64,000 bases of DNA, from positions 1,178,001-1,242,000 of the forward strand of contig NC_042509.1 of assembly GCF_003054445.1 (NCBI RefSeq). The letters are read 5' to 3'. The position numbers and the translations under genes were made by a program. Source of the DNA: Pichia kudriavzevii. Its lineage: Eukaryota > Ascomycota > Pichiomycetes > Pichiales > Pichiaceae. Under the pieces are notes generated by a model, which worked only from the letters and a program-made list of their open reading frames with translations, ran no database searches and was not told where the DNA came from. Shown here piece after piece: positions 27,882 to 37,933 of this stretch (within the stretch, counting starts at the first letter, position 1; every line of letters starts with the position of its first letter).

Positions 27882-29603
27882 ATGGATATATATCATAGTC
27901 ATGTTGAAGAAAATAAGATTTCTAAAAAGTCAACTCCAAAATTGAATGGATTAACCAGGGATCAATCTGCACAATTGCATGGCTCATTTAAAAAATCCAA
28001 GACAGAGTTGCTACTTACAGAAACATTGTTACCTAACAATAACGCTACTTATGGACCAGTAATTGATCGTTATTTACCTGTACAGCAAACAGACCCAGAC
28101 ATGAAATTTTATCATCACCATGATAATCTTTTGACCAAGAGTGCAGTCAGTAATGAATATAACATTGATATTGATCCAGCAAGTAGTCTTATAGCAAGGA
28201 TAGCATCGAATATCCCGTTACCAATCACAGATCATGTTCAAGTTAGTCCAGAAAGAATGGTTGACCCAAGGGTCCATACAAGCATTTCGGGGAATAGCTC
28301 TGGAGGAAGAAACGTTAGAAACAAACTATCTTTGCAGGTAAATAATCAAACAAGTATTGCTAGTGCTCTAGGATTTACCAGTCAGAGGATATATCATTTT
28401 AAGCCGTCAAAGAGTCCTAAAAAACTGAAATGTTTGTACAACTTGTTTGAAATTTTTTCCTTGAGTGGTGTTTCTAGGAATGAGAGCAACGCATCTACTG
28501 TTTTCGAAACTGTCTCTGAAATTGCCTTTAAAGTACTAGATGCACCGGGACTACGAAATGATTATTACTCTAATTTAGTATGCTGGGCAAATAAAACAGA
28601 TATGATTGCTGTTGGGCTTGGCTCAATTGTTTATTGTTGGAGTGAGAAGAAGGGCACAACCGCACTCCAATCTTTTGGATCTGAAACCATCTCTGCTCTG
28701 TCATACAGCTCCGATGATTTTTTAGCTGTAGGGACTCAAAGTTCAAAAGTCTATTTATATGGTCCCGGTTCCGTCGATCTGCTTGAATTGTTTGAGCTCA
28801 ACTCAAGCGCAAGCATATGTTCAATAAAATGGATGCCAAAGTCAAAGTACCTATTGATTGGCAACGATATCGGAGAGGTTACCTTACTTAGACTTATAAT
28901 CAAAGAAGGAACACACAGGGAAGATAGTCCTGGACATATAAACTATCCATCTTATTCCTTGAGATGTGTGGTCACGTTTAAGTGCGACTTACAACAAGTA
29001 TGCGGAATCGACATTAATCCATCAGGCAAACAATTAGCAATCGGAGTTAATAGTAATTGCAGCAGCATTTGGGATATTTCGAATTTGTCTGCTCCTAAAA
29101 AGCTGTTTCATTTAAAGCACGAAGCAGCAGTTAAGGCTGTCGCATTCTGCCCATGGATGCCTAATTTACTAGCAACTGGAGGTGGGAGCAAGGATAAAAA
29201 TATCCGATTTTGGCATTCAACATCTGGAACGTTAGTCAGTAAACACCAAATGAAAGGCCAGATAACAGCGATTGTATGGTCAAGATCAAAGAGGGAGATA
29301 TTGATAACTTTTGGTTTTGGGGAATCTGCAGAGAAAAACAACATTTTAGCTGTGTATGATTACCCATCAATGAAAATGAAAAAAGTGGTCAATGCTCCAC
29401 CAGACATGAGAATTTTAACTGCCGATATTTCCAACGATTTTACCTCTGTTTGCGCATCCATAAGTGATCAATCAGTGAGAATTTACAATGTTTGGAGTTC
29501 AAAGTATGATATTCGGTCAGGATTTAACCATGATTCTTTATATGGTAGCGACATAATTGACTCTGAGGAAGGAATCGATAAATCATTGGGTTTAATTAGG
29601 TAG
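27882..29603 (+). CDS. AMA1: Meiotic APC/C activator of the Cdc20/Cdh1/Ama1 family
   Basis: The 573-residue protein has an N-terminal extension with a C-box-like DRYLP near residue 62, then a WD40 propeller beginning with the family signature KVLDAPGLRNDYYSNLVCW. Strongly conserved C-terminal blades include HEAAVKAVAFCPW, LLATGGGSKDKNIRFWHSTS and GQITAIVWSRSKREILITFG. It ends in Leu-Ile-Arg, the IR tail that docks on the APC/C. Ama1 activates the anaphase-promoting complex in meiosis. The choice of Ama1 over Cdh1/Cdc20 rests on sequence style and on synteny: AMA1 (YGR225W) and DIE2/ALG10 (YGR227W) are neighbours in S. cerevisiae, as here. Confidence 0.78.
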   Translation: MDIYHSHVEENKISKKSTPKLNGLTRDQSAQLHGSFKKSKTELLLTETLLPNNNATYGPVIDRYLPVQQTDPDMKFYHHHDNLLTKSAVSNEYNIDIDPASSLIARIASNIPLPITDHVQVSPERMVDPRVHTSISGNSSGGRNVRNKLSLQVNNQTSIASALGFTSQRIYHFKPSKSPKKLKCLYNLFEIFSLSGVSRNESNASTVFETVSEIAFKVLDAPGLRNDYYSNLVCWANKTDMIAVGLGSIVYCWSEKKGTTALQSFGSETISALSYSSDDFLAVGTQSSKVYLYGPGSVDLLELFELNSSASICSIKWMPKSKYLLIGNDIGEVTLLRLIIKEGTHREDSPGHINYPSYSLRCVVTFKCDLQQVCGIDINPSGKQLAIGVNSNCSSIWDISNLSAPKKLFHLKHEAAVKAVAFCPWMPNLLATGGGSKDKNIRFWHSTSGTLVSKHQMKGQITAIVWSRSKREILITFGFGESAEKNNILAVYDYPSMKMKKVVNAPPDMRILTADISNDFTSVCASISDQSVRIYNVWSSKYDIRSGFNHDSLYGSDIIDSEEGIDKSLGLIR

Positions 29604-29686
29604 ACTTTTATACAGACTATTCGATACAAAAACCCATATATAAGCAAAGTAAAAGAGAAGCAAACAACAAGTCTAAAGTTTTACCT

Positions 29687-31525
29687 TCATGACGGCACCC
29701 CATCAAGGTCACCTTTCAGCTTCTCATTCAACAGTTTTTTCCAATGTTTCCTATTTTTATGGACAGGGAGTCTTCGAAATTGAAAAAGTATAAAAATGGT
29801 AATTAGCATCCATGCCATAGCCGCACTAGGGGAGATCATCTGAGCAAAAATATGCCTAGAAACAACTTCTTGATAAGGGCACGTTGCAGTCAACCCTACA
29901 ACCCAGCAGTTTTCAGTGGACATTGAATTCAAATTAATCCATAAAAACAATTGATCCTTCGGCATCATTTCAATCAAATGTGATTGTTCAAAATACGTCT
30001 TTGGTAGAACCATCGTGTAGTCTCCATCTAGCTGTTCACAAGTTTTTATGCTTCTAACATATGACTTTTTCTCTTGGGAAATCCAATAATCTGACAAATT
30101 TCGTGTGTTTTGACATATTGTTCTGAAACTCCGCTCACAAGACGTTGCTACCCAGCCAACACGTGAAAGAACTGCACATCTGTTGATATAAGAATTATCA
30201 CTGTTATTATCGTCATCATTACCACCATTAACATTTAAATTAGAGTTCGAGCTCGTGTCACTACCGGAAGAGTTTGCAGAATTTACATCTCCCCACGAAC
30301 TAACAAATGGAGACTCTGATCCTATATCCGGAGTTGTCGATAGATTATTATTGCCGTCGAGCCAAGATCTGATTACCGTAATATTATAGACTAATCCGGG
30401 ATCGGAAAGTTCATCAAACAGTATAGGCGTCGGTTGCAGTGGTGCCCAAGACCAAAGTGAAAATTCAAGGAATACAGATATGTCAACAAGATTCTTAAAT
30501 GGAGTGCTTATTATAGGGTTATGACCACAGATTATACTCTCTCTGTATGTCGAGAGGTTGAACGGCAAATATGATGAGTCATATGAAAAAGAAATCAAGT
30601 TAGGGTTGGGTCCATCTTCTAACCGCGTGCAATTACTTCTTGAAAAGTGTGTAAATGAAATGTCTAAGACATTAGTGTCATCTGGTGAGTTTAACGATTC
30701 AATAGTGCTTGAAACAAACAGCTGGTCATCACTTACAGGAAGGTCAGTTTCGTTAAAGGGTGTTTTGTTCTCTATAATAATAGGGAAAAGACGAGACCTT
30801 GTCTTTGACAATAAATATTCAAGAGAAGGCAACTTGGTTGTATCTATCAGATATGGTAACGCAACATTAGGAATTTGAGCAATTATAGACAAATCCTGCA
30901 CACCGGAGTTTATTAGAGAGGCTGGAACAGTGACATTCGTTGGAAAAGAAATGGCGTTCAAGCGCAAAAGTAGAAACAAAGTATTGAAATTCAAGTTGTT
31001 ATTCGTTGCAAGGATGTAGTCAGATAAAGTATTAACCACAGATGTCAAATTGAAGCTATTAACTAGACATTCATCGGGTACATTCTTGTCTCTCTGTTGT
31101 AGAACCTTCTTTTTCGGACACACTAACCACTTACCGTTTCCTTCGTTGTAAAAAAGATCAAGCACAAGGGTTTTAACCCCCACGTTTAACAATGTTCTCA
31201 AGTTGGCCAATCCTGTCTGGTTATATCCAAACGGTTCGAACACCACGTCTCGCAATGAGACTCCAGCACCAACCCCGTAACCAATGGATTCGTTTTGTGA
31301 AACATCTCTCTGTGTTCTTATGGCAACCGCACGAGATCGTGAAAGGTTTGGCCATGTTTCACCTTGGGTATTGTTATATAGTTCATCCATTATTTGTACT
31401 TTTGTATCCTTCATTTGCGGATCAAAACTAGGTAAAGAGAATCCTTCGTTGATTTCAATAGCATTGGTAAATGCACATTGTATTATTAGGATACAAAAGC
31501 AAATACATTTTCCCACACTAATCAT
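29687..31525 (-). CDS. MTC6: Mtc6-like single-span secretory-pathway membrane protein
   Basis: The 612-residue protein begins with a signal peptide (KCICFCILIIQCAFTNA) and has a lumenal body rich in Asn-X-Ser/Thr glycosylation sites. One transmembrane span lies near the C-terminus (AAMAWMLITIFILFQF), followed by a basic cytosolic tail. The SCERSFRTICQN segment and conserved cysteines fit the fungal Mtc6 family, whose molecular role is poorly known (synthetic with cdc13, hence maintenance of telomere capping). A Ser/Asn/Asp-rich insertion (about residues 400-450) is variable. It is convergent with AMA1 (83 bp) and divergent from ALG10. Confidence 0.75.
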   Translation of the reverse strand: MISVGKCICFCILIIQCAFTNAIEINEGFSLPSFDPQMKDTKVQIMDELYNNTQGETWPNLSRSRAVAIRTQRDVSQNESIGYGVGAGVSLRDVVFEPFGYNQTGLANLRTLLNVGVKTLVLDLFYNEGNGKWLVCPKKKVLQQRDKNVPDECLVNSFNLTSVVNTLSDYILATNNNLNFNTLFLLLRLNAISFPTNVTVPASLINSGVQDLSIIAQIPNVALPYLIDTTKLPSLEYLLSKTRSRLFPIIIENKTPFNETDLPVSDDQLFVSSTIESLNSPDDTNVLDISFTHFSRSNCTRLEDGPNPNLISFSYDSSYLPFNLSTYRESIICGHNPIISTPFKNLVDISVFLEFSLWSWAPLQPTPILFDELSDPGLVYNITVIRSWLDGNNNLSTTPDIGSESPFVSSWGDVNSANSSGSDTSSNSNLNVNGGNDDDNNSDNSYINRCAVLSRVGWVATSCERSFRTICQNTRNLSDYWISQEKKSYVRSIKTCEQLDGDYTMVLPKTYFEQSHLIEMMPKDQLFLWINLNSMSTENCWVVGLTATCPYQEVVSRHIFAQMISPSAAMAWMLITIFILFQFRRLPVHKNRKHWKKLLNEKLKGDLDGVPS

Positions 31526-31816
31526 GGATTCTAAACTTTCGCCTTCAAGTTTGTGTTTGCTGAATTAGAGTATGTTTAAGAAATCCAGATGCAGGCAATC
31601 GCATGCTTGGATTTGGACATTTTTTTCTCTTATGCGAAACTCACCCCTCTGTTGTCAAGTTTATCTCCGAGTTTCTTGAACAACTATTTCGACATTTACA
31701 ACGGTCAATTTTTGCTGTCTTGACTTTTGCTTTTGCTTTTGCTGTTGCTTTCTCTTTTATTAACTTTGGTTTTTTTCATTACCTCTTCTTCAGGTGCATT
31801 TGGTGTGGGAAAAAAG

Positions 31817-33208
31817 ATGACTACTGTGGGAACCTTGATTGATATTGCAGCGACGGCAATTGCTGGAATGCCACTGCGTCAATTTGTGGAAGACGTTAGC
31901 CTCCGTGTGAATTATCTATTCATTGATGAAAACTTTCATTACCCACAATTAAAGACCATCTTGAGTGGCGATTATACATCTTGGGATTCCAAAATTACCA
32001 CTCCGCCGGGGCTATACTATTTGACGGCATTATATGCTAAATTAAGCAATGTCCAGGTCAACCTGGCTAACATGAGAATGTTCAATTATCTGGGCGGCTT
32101 ATTTTTGGCCACATTGTTAATCTCTATCAGAAGAAATATGAAGAACCCTGGTTTTGCCAGTGCAAGCATCTATCTAAACCCACTAATTGCAATTTTCTAT
32201 TCATTGTATTATACTGATGTTTGGGCAAGTGCTGTTGTTATCGCAGCGTATGCCATCATACTCCAGAGACCCGTTGGTTTCAAATTCACAGCTTGGCTAT
32301 CTGCCATGATAGGTTTGTTATCGGTAACTTTCAGACAAACAAATATTGCATGGTGTGTTTTCTTACTTGCAACTTTGATTGATGCCAAGTGTAAAGTTGA
32401 CGGTATATATAGGTATGAAAATGAAATTGACGATTTTGTTACTTTCATCAAAACAGCCCTGAAAAACTTTGATATTATTCTTCCATATGCAATTACTGGA
32501 GGATTGTTTGTTGGGTTTTCGGTATTGAACGGTGGTGTTGCCTTGGGAGATAAGGAAAATCATGTGTTGGTACCACATCTAGCTCAGCTTTGTTATTGTG
32601 CGACTTTCATTGTTGCACTTACCGTACCTCAATGGTTTTCTTTATCTATACTTTTTGAGTACGTTGGTGACAATTTTTTGACTATTAAAGGATTGTTATT
32701 CAATGCAACCTGGATTCCAATTTTGAGTATGATGGTCTACAACTTCACTATTGTTCATCCTTTTGTTCTTGCAGATAATAGACATTACACTTTCTACATA
32801 GTTCACCGGTTTATTACCAGGACTGAAAATTCGAGGATGCAGTTGGTTCCAATATACCACTTCTCATGCTATGTGATTTACAAAATGTTCAAGCAAAACG
32901 AAGTGAAACACTTAACTTCAAAGGTAGTATATCATGCGTTCTTAGCATGTACGCTCATTTCAGTTTGCCTCTCGCCATTATTTGAGCCAAGGTATTATAT
33001 TTTGCCAGTAATTTTCTACAGATTATTAACAAGCACGAGTGACAGGCCGTTTTTAGGACTTCCACTTTTAAGAAAATATAATGTTGGAATTAGGCTTGTT
33101 CTGGAAGTTTTTTGGAGTTGGTTTTGGACACAGGCAATATATATCATCTTCTTGCAATTCACATTTGAATGGGATGATTTACCTGACTTACAGAGAATCA
33201 TCTGGTAG
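31817..33208 (+). CDS. ALG10: Dolichyl-P-Glc alpha-1,2-glucosyltransferase
   Basis: The 463-residue polytopic protein matches Alg10/Die2, which adds the third, terminal glucose to the lipid-linked N-glycan precursor in the ER lumen. Family signatures are FIDENFHYPQ (residues 34-43), WDSKITTPPGLYYL, SVTFRQTNIAW and the near-invariant HPFVLADNRHYTFY. The frame is open for 30 codons upstream from a TTG, but the first ATG is at 31817. A possible splice acceptor (TTCAG at 31789-31793) preceded by TATTAAC lies just upstream, so an unseen 5' exon is not excluded. Confidence 0.9.
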   Translation: MTTVGTLIDIAATAIAGMPLRQFVEDVSLRVNYLFIDENFHYPQLKTILSGDYTSWDSKITTPPGLYYLTALYAKLSNVQVNLANMRMFNYLGGLFLATLLISIRRNMKNPGFASASIYLNPLIAIFYSLYYTDVWASAVVIAAYAIILQRPVGFKFTAWLSAMIGLLSVTFRQTNIAWCVFLLATLIDAKCKVDGIYRYENEIDDFVTFIKTALKNFDIILPYAITGGLFVGFSVLNGGVALGDKENHVLVPHLAQLCYCATFIVALTVPQWFSLSILFEYVGDNFLTIKGLLFNATWIPILSMMVYNFTIVHPFVLADNRHYTFYIVHRFITRTENSRMQLVPIYHFSCYVIYKMFKQNEVKHLTSKVVYHAFLACTLISVCLSPLFEPRYYILPVIFYRLLTSTSDRPFLGLPLLRKYNVGIRLVLEVFWSWFWTQAIYIIFLQFTFEWDDLPDLQRIIW

Positions 33209-33539
33209 TTTTTCCTATTGTTTTTTTCCAGTATATATATGTATGTATATATACAACAGAATATATTATTTGACGTTGGCTCCCAATAGTACCAACTGTT
33301 TATTTTTTTTCCAAAGATATAAAGAATACACCTGATTTAATGTTGCAAGGGAGAGGAAACGTCTCACTCTCGGTTCGTTGCACGGTTATTCAGGGAACTG
33401 CGTTCAGGGTAGCTCTCCACACAGCGAGTGCGTAGGAAATGAAATAAACAAAAAGAAGACTTGGAACATGAGACGTTTAAACTAAATAAGTTAGATAAAT
33501 TGAGTTATACAATGTAGTCAAATACGGAGACTCACCTGT
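33209..33539. other. Convergent intergenic region ALG10 / GST-like
   Basis: This 331-bp region contains short TA runs near 33233-33254 and nothing else recognisable. Confidence 0.5.
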
Positions 33540-34115
33540 TTACATGTTCTTGATAATTGGATGCTGGGAGACCTCACCAGTAAACCTCTCAACGTTCGGA
33601 TAGTGGGTGAAGTCAACACCGAATTGTTTTGCCATTGCGAAGATTTGGAAGGCAAAGATGTCGGCAGTTAAGATGGTATTATTGGTGAAGTACTTGGATT
33701 GGGATAAGTGTTTGTCGATATATTCGAGTAAGCTCAACATGGTTTGAAGACTTTGTTGCTTGATTTCATCGTTAGGACCCATGAAGTAACCACCGGCTGC
33801 TTGAACAAAGTCGGAGTTAAAGAATGATAACCATCTGGTGTTTGTTGCCCTTTCCTCGGTAGTCTTTCCGGACAACTCGGGCTTTGAACCCTTTGCAACA
33901 ATGTACTCAACAATAGCAATGAGTTCAGTTAGTTGGAACCCGTTGGGGGTGACAAGTGCAGGGACTCTCTTCAATGGGAAGAGCTCTTCGAACTTGGATG
34001 CCTCTGCAGACTTGTAATCAACAGTCTTGATTTCAAGACCAACATATTGACCTAGAGATGCTAACCAGTCACCTCTTGGGGTGTGTGGCTTGATATAAAC
34101 AGTTGCAAAAGTCAT
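33540..34115 (-). CDS. GST-like protein resembling the N-terminal domain of eEF1B-gamma
   Basis: The 191-residue product has a complete GST fold: a thioredoxin-like first half with LKRVPALV (the cis-Pro loop) and QLTELIAIVEYIV, then an all-helical half with LTADIFAFQIFA. The FPLKRVPAL and LTE-AI-YYL style is that of translation factor eEF1B-gamma (Cam1/Tef4), but the protein stops where the GST domain ends and has no C-terminal eEF1B-gamma domain. It may be a free GST-type enzyme or an interactor. No catalytic Cys or Ser is obvious near the N-terminus. The start is the first ATG. Confidence 0.82.
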   Translation of the reverse strand: MTFATVYIKPHTPRGDWLASLGQYVGLEIKTVDYKSAEASKFEELFPLKRVPALVTPNGFQLTELIAIVEYIVAKGSKPELSGKTTEERATNTRWLSFFNSDFVQAAGGYFMGPNDEIKQQSLQTMLSLLEYIDKHLSQSKYFTNNTILTADIFAFQIFAMAKQFGVDFTHYPNVERFTGEVSQHPIIKNM

Positions 34116-35077
34116 TTTAATTTATTGGATAGGGTGTTTGAAAGATTTTTGTTATTAGGAAGAAAGTACTAATACCCCAATTCCAACATCAACAAACATA
34201 AAACACAGACAGACATTGCAGGACTTATTTATACATTTTCCATTAGCCGATGTACAGCCTGTCAAAGACATGGATTTAAGGATACCATCGTTTATCTGTC
34301 TACGGAAATAGAACTGACATGTTATTTCCGCGATGGCTCGGAAATACCCCCCTCGGAGTTTGAATATCATTTTTCCCCTCTAGTACTATTCGGGGGTCCC
34401 ACCATGGAAAAATCGGCCAACTCTTCAAAGACAGCGGCCAAAGTCGGTACACCATTATCGGGGATTCACCCAGATAGATTAAACTTACTACGGTATATAT
34501 CTCTCTCTGTTTGTTCTTTTTTCACAAACTTCCCCAATCGTTGTTCACCAAAATAGTCTAATGTGGAGATTCCGCTTCGCTGACAGATAAAGGTGTTGTG
34601 CAGGTGGTGGATGGAATGGATGCAAACTACGCAACGGCTTTCCCATGACTGTAGAAGGTTTTCCCCCATTGGCAACTGTACAGATCCATTGTCAACTACC
34701 GCATCTCCTAGCGTTTGTCTTCCATTACCTCTATAAAGGTCCTCTCTTGTCACGTGACATAAATTCTTATACGGTGATTGTCGGAGTTTTTCCACGTTGA
34801 GAAAATACATAGAACGGTTGGAAAATCTAGCAACACCTCCTCCTCCCCCACCTTTGTATGGATAACTCCATCAACGGCGTGCACGTGATCGCTGGGGCTC
34901 GAGTTTGCGGTTGCCCCATTGGGGGTTTTCACATGTCACGGTTCAGCGGTTTCCTTAAACGCATTTTTTCCTCCTCTGAGGCCGTGGAGAGATTTGGAGG
35001 TGGCTGAGATTGATTTGATGCCACACCAAACACAAAAGTCCAAGTGAAAAAAGTGGAATGGATTGATTGACAAGATC
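34116..35077. other. Divergent intergenic region GST-like / TANGO2-like
   Basis: This 962-bp region is more GC-rich than most spacers. It contains two CACGTG boxes (34751-34756, in a TCACGTGA palindrome, and 34882-34887) and C-rich CCCCT-type (stress-element-like) patches near 34348 and 34375. No gene is supported. Confidence 0.55.
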
Positions 35078-35905
35078 ATGTGTATTCTCTTATGTACCAG
35101 AGACGTGCCTGGGTATAAGCTAGTTGTTGGTTCTAATCGAGACGAGTATTTTGAGCGTCCAACGGTGCCGGCCCAATGGCTAGATCAGGTGTTGATGCCG
35201 GTAGATATGGCCCGGAGGGAGCATGGAACATGGATAGGGATATCCAGCAAAGGGAGGATTGCTATACTTCTCAATGTTCGAGAGAAGTCGGGCAAGACTG
35301 AAGCTGGGGTGATTTCGAGGGGGAAGATTACGGCAGACTTCCTTAGGAGTGAGCTTTCTCCTTTGTTGTGGGTCAAGGACATACGGAGAAGATGCAATGA
35401 CTTTCGAGACATGGATGGGTTCAGCCTAGTGTTTGGAGAGTTAAAAACCGGGGAAATATACACCATGAGTAATAGAAGGCACGGGGTGGACATGGTATTC
35501 AACGATCGACTTGGTGGGGCTGCAGTTTTCGGTCTGTCCAATTCATTGATTGATGCACCATGGCCCAAAGTTCTTCATGGCATGAAAATGATGGAGGAAA
35601 CCACGGCGGGGAGGAAATTCTCTGAAGAGGACCTGATTGCCAGTGTATTTTCCGTTATGAGTGATCGAAACCCCGAAATACACGAGGGTGAAGGTATGAG
35701 CAAACACATGGACCTTACAATACGAGAAACGGTGTTTGTGCCAAGACTGGTCAATGACCTAATGGACCCCCCACCTCAGGACAAACAAACTTACGGCACA
35801 CGCACACAGACAGTGATTCTCGTCCATGACGATGGCCATGTTGTGTATGTCGAGAGAAACGTGGCATTGGATAGCGTCACAAAGTTTTCCTTCATCCTTG
35901 AATAG
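35078..35905 (+). CDS. TANGO2/NRDE family protein
   Basis: The 275-residue protein belongs to the NRDE (TANGO2, Ser/Thr-rich T10) family, which includes S. cerevisiae YGR127W. It begins MCILLCTRD, so Cys2 becomes the N-terminal residue if Met is removed, as in Ntn-hydrolase-like folds. The family tetrad appears in VVGSNRDEYFERPT (residues 16-29). Later conserved parts are GTWIGISSKGRIAILLNVRE, FGLSNSLIDAPWPKV and GTRTQTVILV. The human protein is linked to mitochondrial and lipid homeostasis, with unclear biochemistry. Five upstream codons begin with TTG; the ATG at 35078 is clearly the start given the MC motif. Confidence 0.9.
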   Translation: MCILLCTRDVPGYKLVVGSNRDEYFERPTVPAQWLDQVLMPVDMARREHGTWIGISSKGRIAILLNVREKSGKTEAGVISRGKITADFLRSELSPLLWVKDIRRRCNDFRDMDGFSLVFGELKTGEIYTMSNRRHGVDMVFNDRLGGAAVFGLSNSLIDAPWPKVLHGMKMMEETTAGRKFSEEDLIASVFSVMSDRNPEIHEGEGMSKHMDLTIRETVFVPRLVNDLMDPPPQDKQTYGTRTQTVILVHDDGHVVYVERNVALDSVTKFSFILE

Positions 35906-35946
35906 GTATTATTGTGGCAATGGGTGAGTTATCAGGATGTTATATC

Positions 35947-35977
<31 letters not shown>

Positions 35978-36591
35978 GATATATAAACATACTATGTATT
36001 ATGATATGGTCACGAAATGCAAGAGACCCCTTGAGGTGAGGCCCCTGAAGGGATAGACAGCTTCTCTTTCATACCAAAATGACCATGTTCCTGAAACCTC
36101 TGAAACCCTTTAGCATATACCAATTGACATTGAGCAATCCGTGCGGCATATGTGTCTATGTACATTTACATTTACTAATATACCTAATATCGAACATGGG
36201 TTTATCAATGTCCTGCAGGTCACGTGCGCCAGCTCCTATACGCCACATGAGAAAACCGCACCGAGGAAATAAACGGGCCGTTTGGCAAGAAAGGAAGCGG
36301 CAACAGAAGAAAGAGGAAGACAACTCACGAAACACATGAAAATCAGTTCGGCGCCTTCCGAAACAAGCAACTCTTATCGTACGCGGTAATTTTGGAGACA
36401 CACTATATAAGGCAATACAGTTCCCCCCATTTCTCCCTGTAGACACGACCACTGTTGCAGTGGGAAAAGGACCCGTGTGGGTAATAGAGCTTTGTGTTTG
36501 TTTGGGATAGCAAGAAATATATACACATATTCCCATAGATACATCTATTTATCTATTAGTATCTATATATATATATAAATATTGCAAAGAA
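35906..36591. other. Intergenic region with DAL2 promoter
   Basis: This 686-bp region contains a TA run at about 35949-35970, CACGTG at 36221-36226, a GATA site (CTTATC) at 36373-36378, and TATATAAG at 36404-36411. An 86-codon open frame (36079-36339) overlaps it but has no recognisable features. Confidence 0.6.
36373..36378. promoter_or_regulatory. GATAAG site upstream of allantoicase
   Basis: CTTATC, the reverse complement of GATAAG, lies about 214 bp upstream of the DAL2 ATG and 26 bp from a TATATAAG box. GATA factors (Gln3/Gat1) control allantoin-pathway genes through such sites in S. cerevisiae. A single site gives only modest support. Confidence 0.5.
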
Positions 36592-37608
36592 ATGAGTGTA
36601 TCAGCAAAACAGGTGGACGGAGAATATTTCAAGGCCAACGTTGTACAAAAGTACACCGATATTGTTGGAGAAAAACTCGGTGGGAAAGTGCTTGCGTTTT
36701 CTGACGAATGGTTTGCTGCAGCTGAAAACCTCATCAAGCCAAAGGAACCAATCAGAGATGCTACGAGGTTTGTCTATTCCGGTGCCTGGTATGATGGTTG
36801 GGAAACGAGAAGACACAATACTGAAGAATGCGACTGGGTGATCTTTCAAATGGGGGTATCATCTGCTCAATTGGTCGGTTGTGAAGTTGACACTGCGTTC
36901 TTCAATGGTAACCATGCTCCTTTCATTTCCGTTGAGGCTGCCAATGTGAGCTCCGATTCAGATTACAGAAACGCCGAATGGGAGACTATAATACCCAAAT
37001 TTGAATGCGGTCCATCTCAGAAACATTTCTTTGTAAGGGACCAGATTACTGAAAAGACATACACTCATGTGAAGTTGAACATGTATCCAGATGGTGGTAT
37101 TGCGAGGTTCAGACTATACGGTAAAGTTGTTCCAATCATTCCACAAGATTTGTCCATTCAGTTGGACACTGCTAGTGCAATCCAAGGTGGTGTGTGTATT
37201 GCTGTCTCCGACCAGCATTTTGGCTCTGCTGACAATCTACTCCTCCCGGGAAGAGGCCACGATATGTCCGACGGCTGGGAAACCAAACGGTCTAGAGGAG
37301 AAAATCATATTGATTGGGCGATAATCAGATTGGGACATAAAACTAACATCAAGAAAGTTACTGTCGATACTGCACATTTCAGGGGGAACTTTCCTCAGTA
37401 TGTCAAAGTTGAAGCAATCGATTCCGATGTTGATCCTCTGGTCGATGATTCCAAATGGGAAACGATAGTTGACAAGTCTAAGACAAGTGGCGATCTCGAG
37501 CATGATTACACAGTCACCAATGATAAGTCCTACACACATATCAAGTTGATCATGATTCCCGACGGTGGTGTTAAAAGAGTTAGAGCTTGGGGAACCTTAA
37601 CTAACTAA
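36592..37608 (+). CDS. DAL2: Allantoicase
   Basis: The 338-residue enzyme hydrolyses allantoate to ureidoglycolate and urea in purine degradation. It is built from two homologous jelly-roll halves. Each has the pattern SDE/QxF-xxAxNLL (36-47 FSDEWFAAAENL; about 204-213 SDQHFGSADNLL) followed by GWETRR/K and a DTAFFNGN or DTAHFRGN block. Both halves close with THVKLNMYPDGGIARFR or THIKLIMIPDGGVKRVR. The length is normal and both halves are intact. The upstream GATA site fits nitrogen-catabolite control. The ATG at 36592 starts the conserved N-terminus. Confidence 0.95.
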   Translation: MSVSAKQVDGEYFKANVVQKYTDIVGEKLGGKVLAFSDEWFAAAENLIKPKEPIRDATRFVYSGAWYDGWETRRHNTEECDWVIFQMGVSSAQLVGCEVDTAFFNGNHAPFISVEAANVSSDSDYRNAEWETIIPKFECGPSQKHFFVRDQITEKTYTHVKLNMYPDGGIARFRLYGKVVPIIPQDLSIQLDTASAIQGGVCIAVSDQHFGSADNLLLPGRGHDMSDGWETKRSRGENHIDWAIIRLGHKTNIKKVTVDTAHFRGNFPQYVKVEAIDSDVDPLVDDSKWETIVDKSKTSGDLEHDYTVTNDKSYTHIKLIMIPDGGVKRVRAWGTLTN

Positions 37609-37933
37609 TACTCATGCTCTAGTTAATTGGATCTATAGTGATTTGTTTATATGCGTGTAAAAATGAAAAAATTAAGTACAAGCAAGCAAACTTGAACATT
37701 TTCTTATATACTACCAGGTATGCATGGAATATGTGTTACCTGTGTTTGGTGTGCTACTCACCTTCAAATTTCACAGTTGTTTCAACGATAAAATAGCGCA
37801 TCATGAAGTAAAATTATGGTCCAGCTGCTCGCACTTTTTGCGGCATTGGTCAGGTGTTGAATCTTTGTTGCAGGAAGTAGAGATTAGCTGAAACGTACCC
37901 TTTTAAGATGAGTGTACAGGTTCTCAGTAATAT
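37609..37933. other. Intergenic region DAL2-EFM3
   Basis: This 325-bp spacer has no recognisable gene or motif. Confidence 0.45.

Noticed and set aside
36079-36339. 86-codon ORF upstream of allantoicase
   Set aside because: It sits in the DAL2 promoter upstream of the GATA and TATA sites and has no recognisable protein features.
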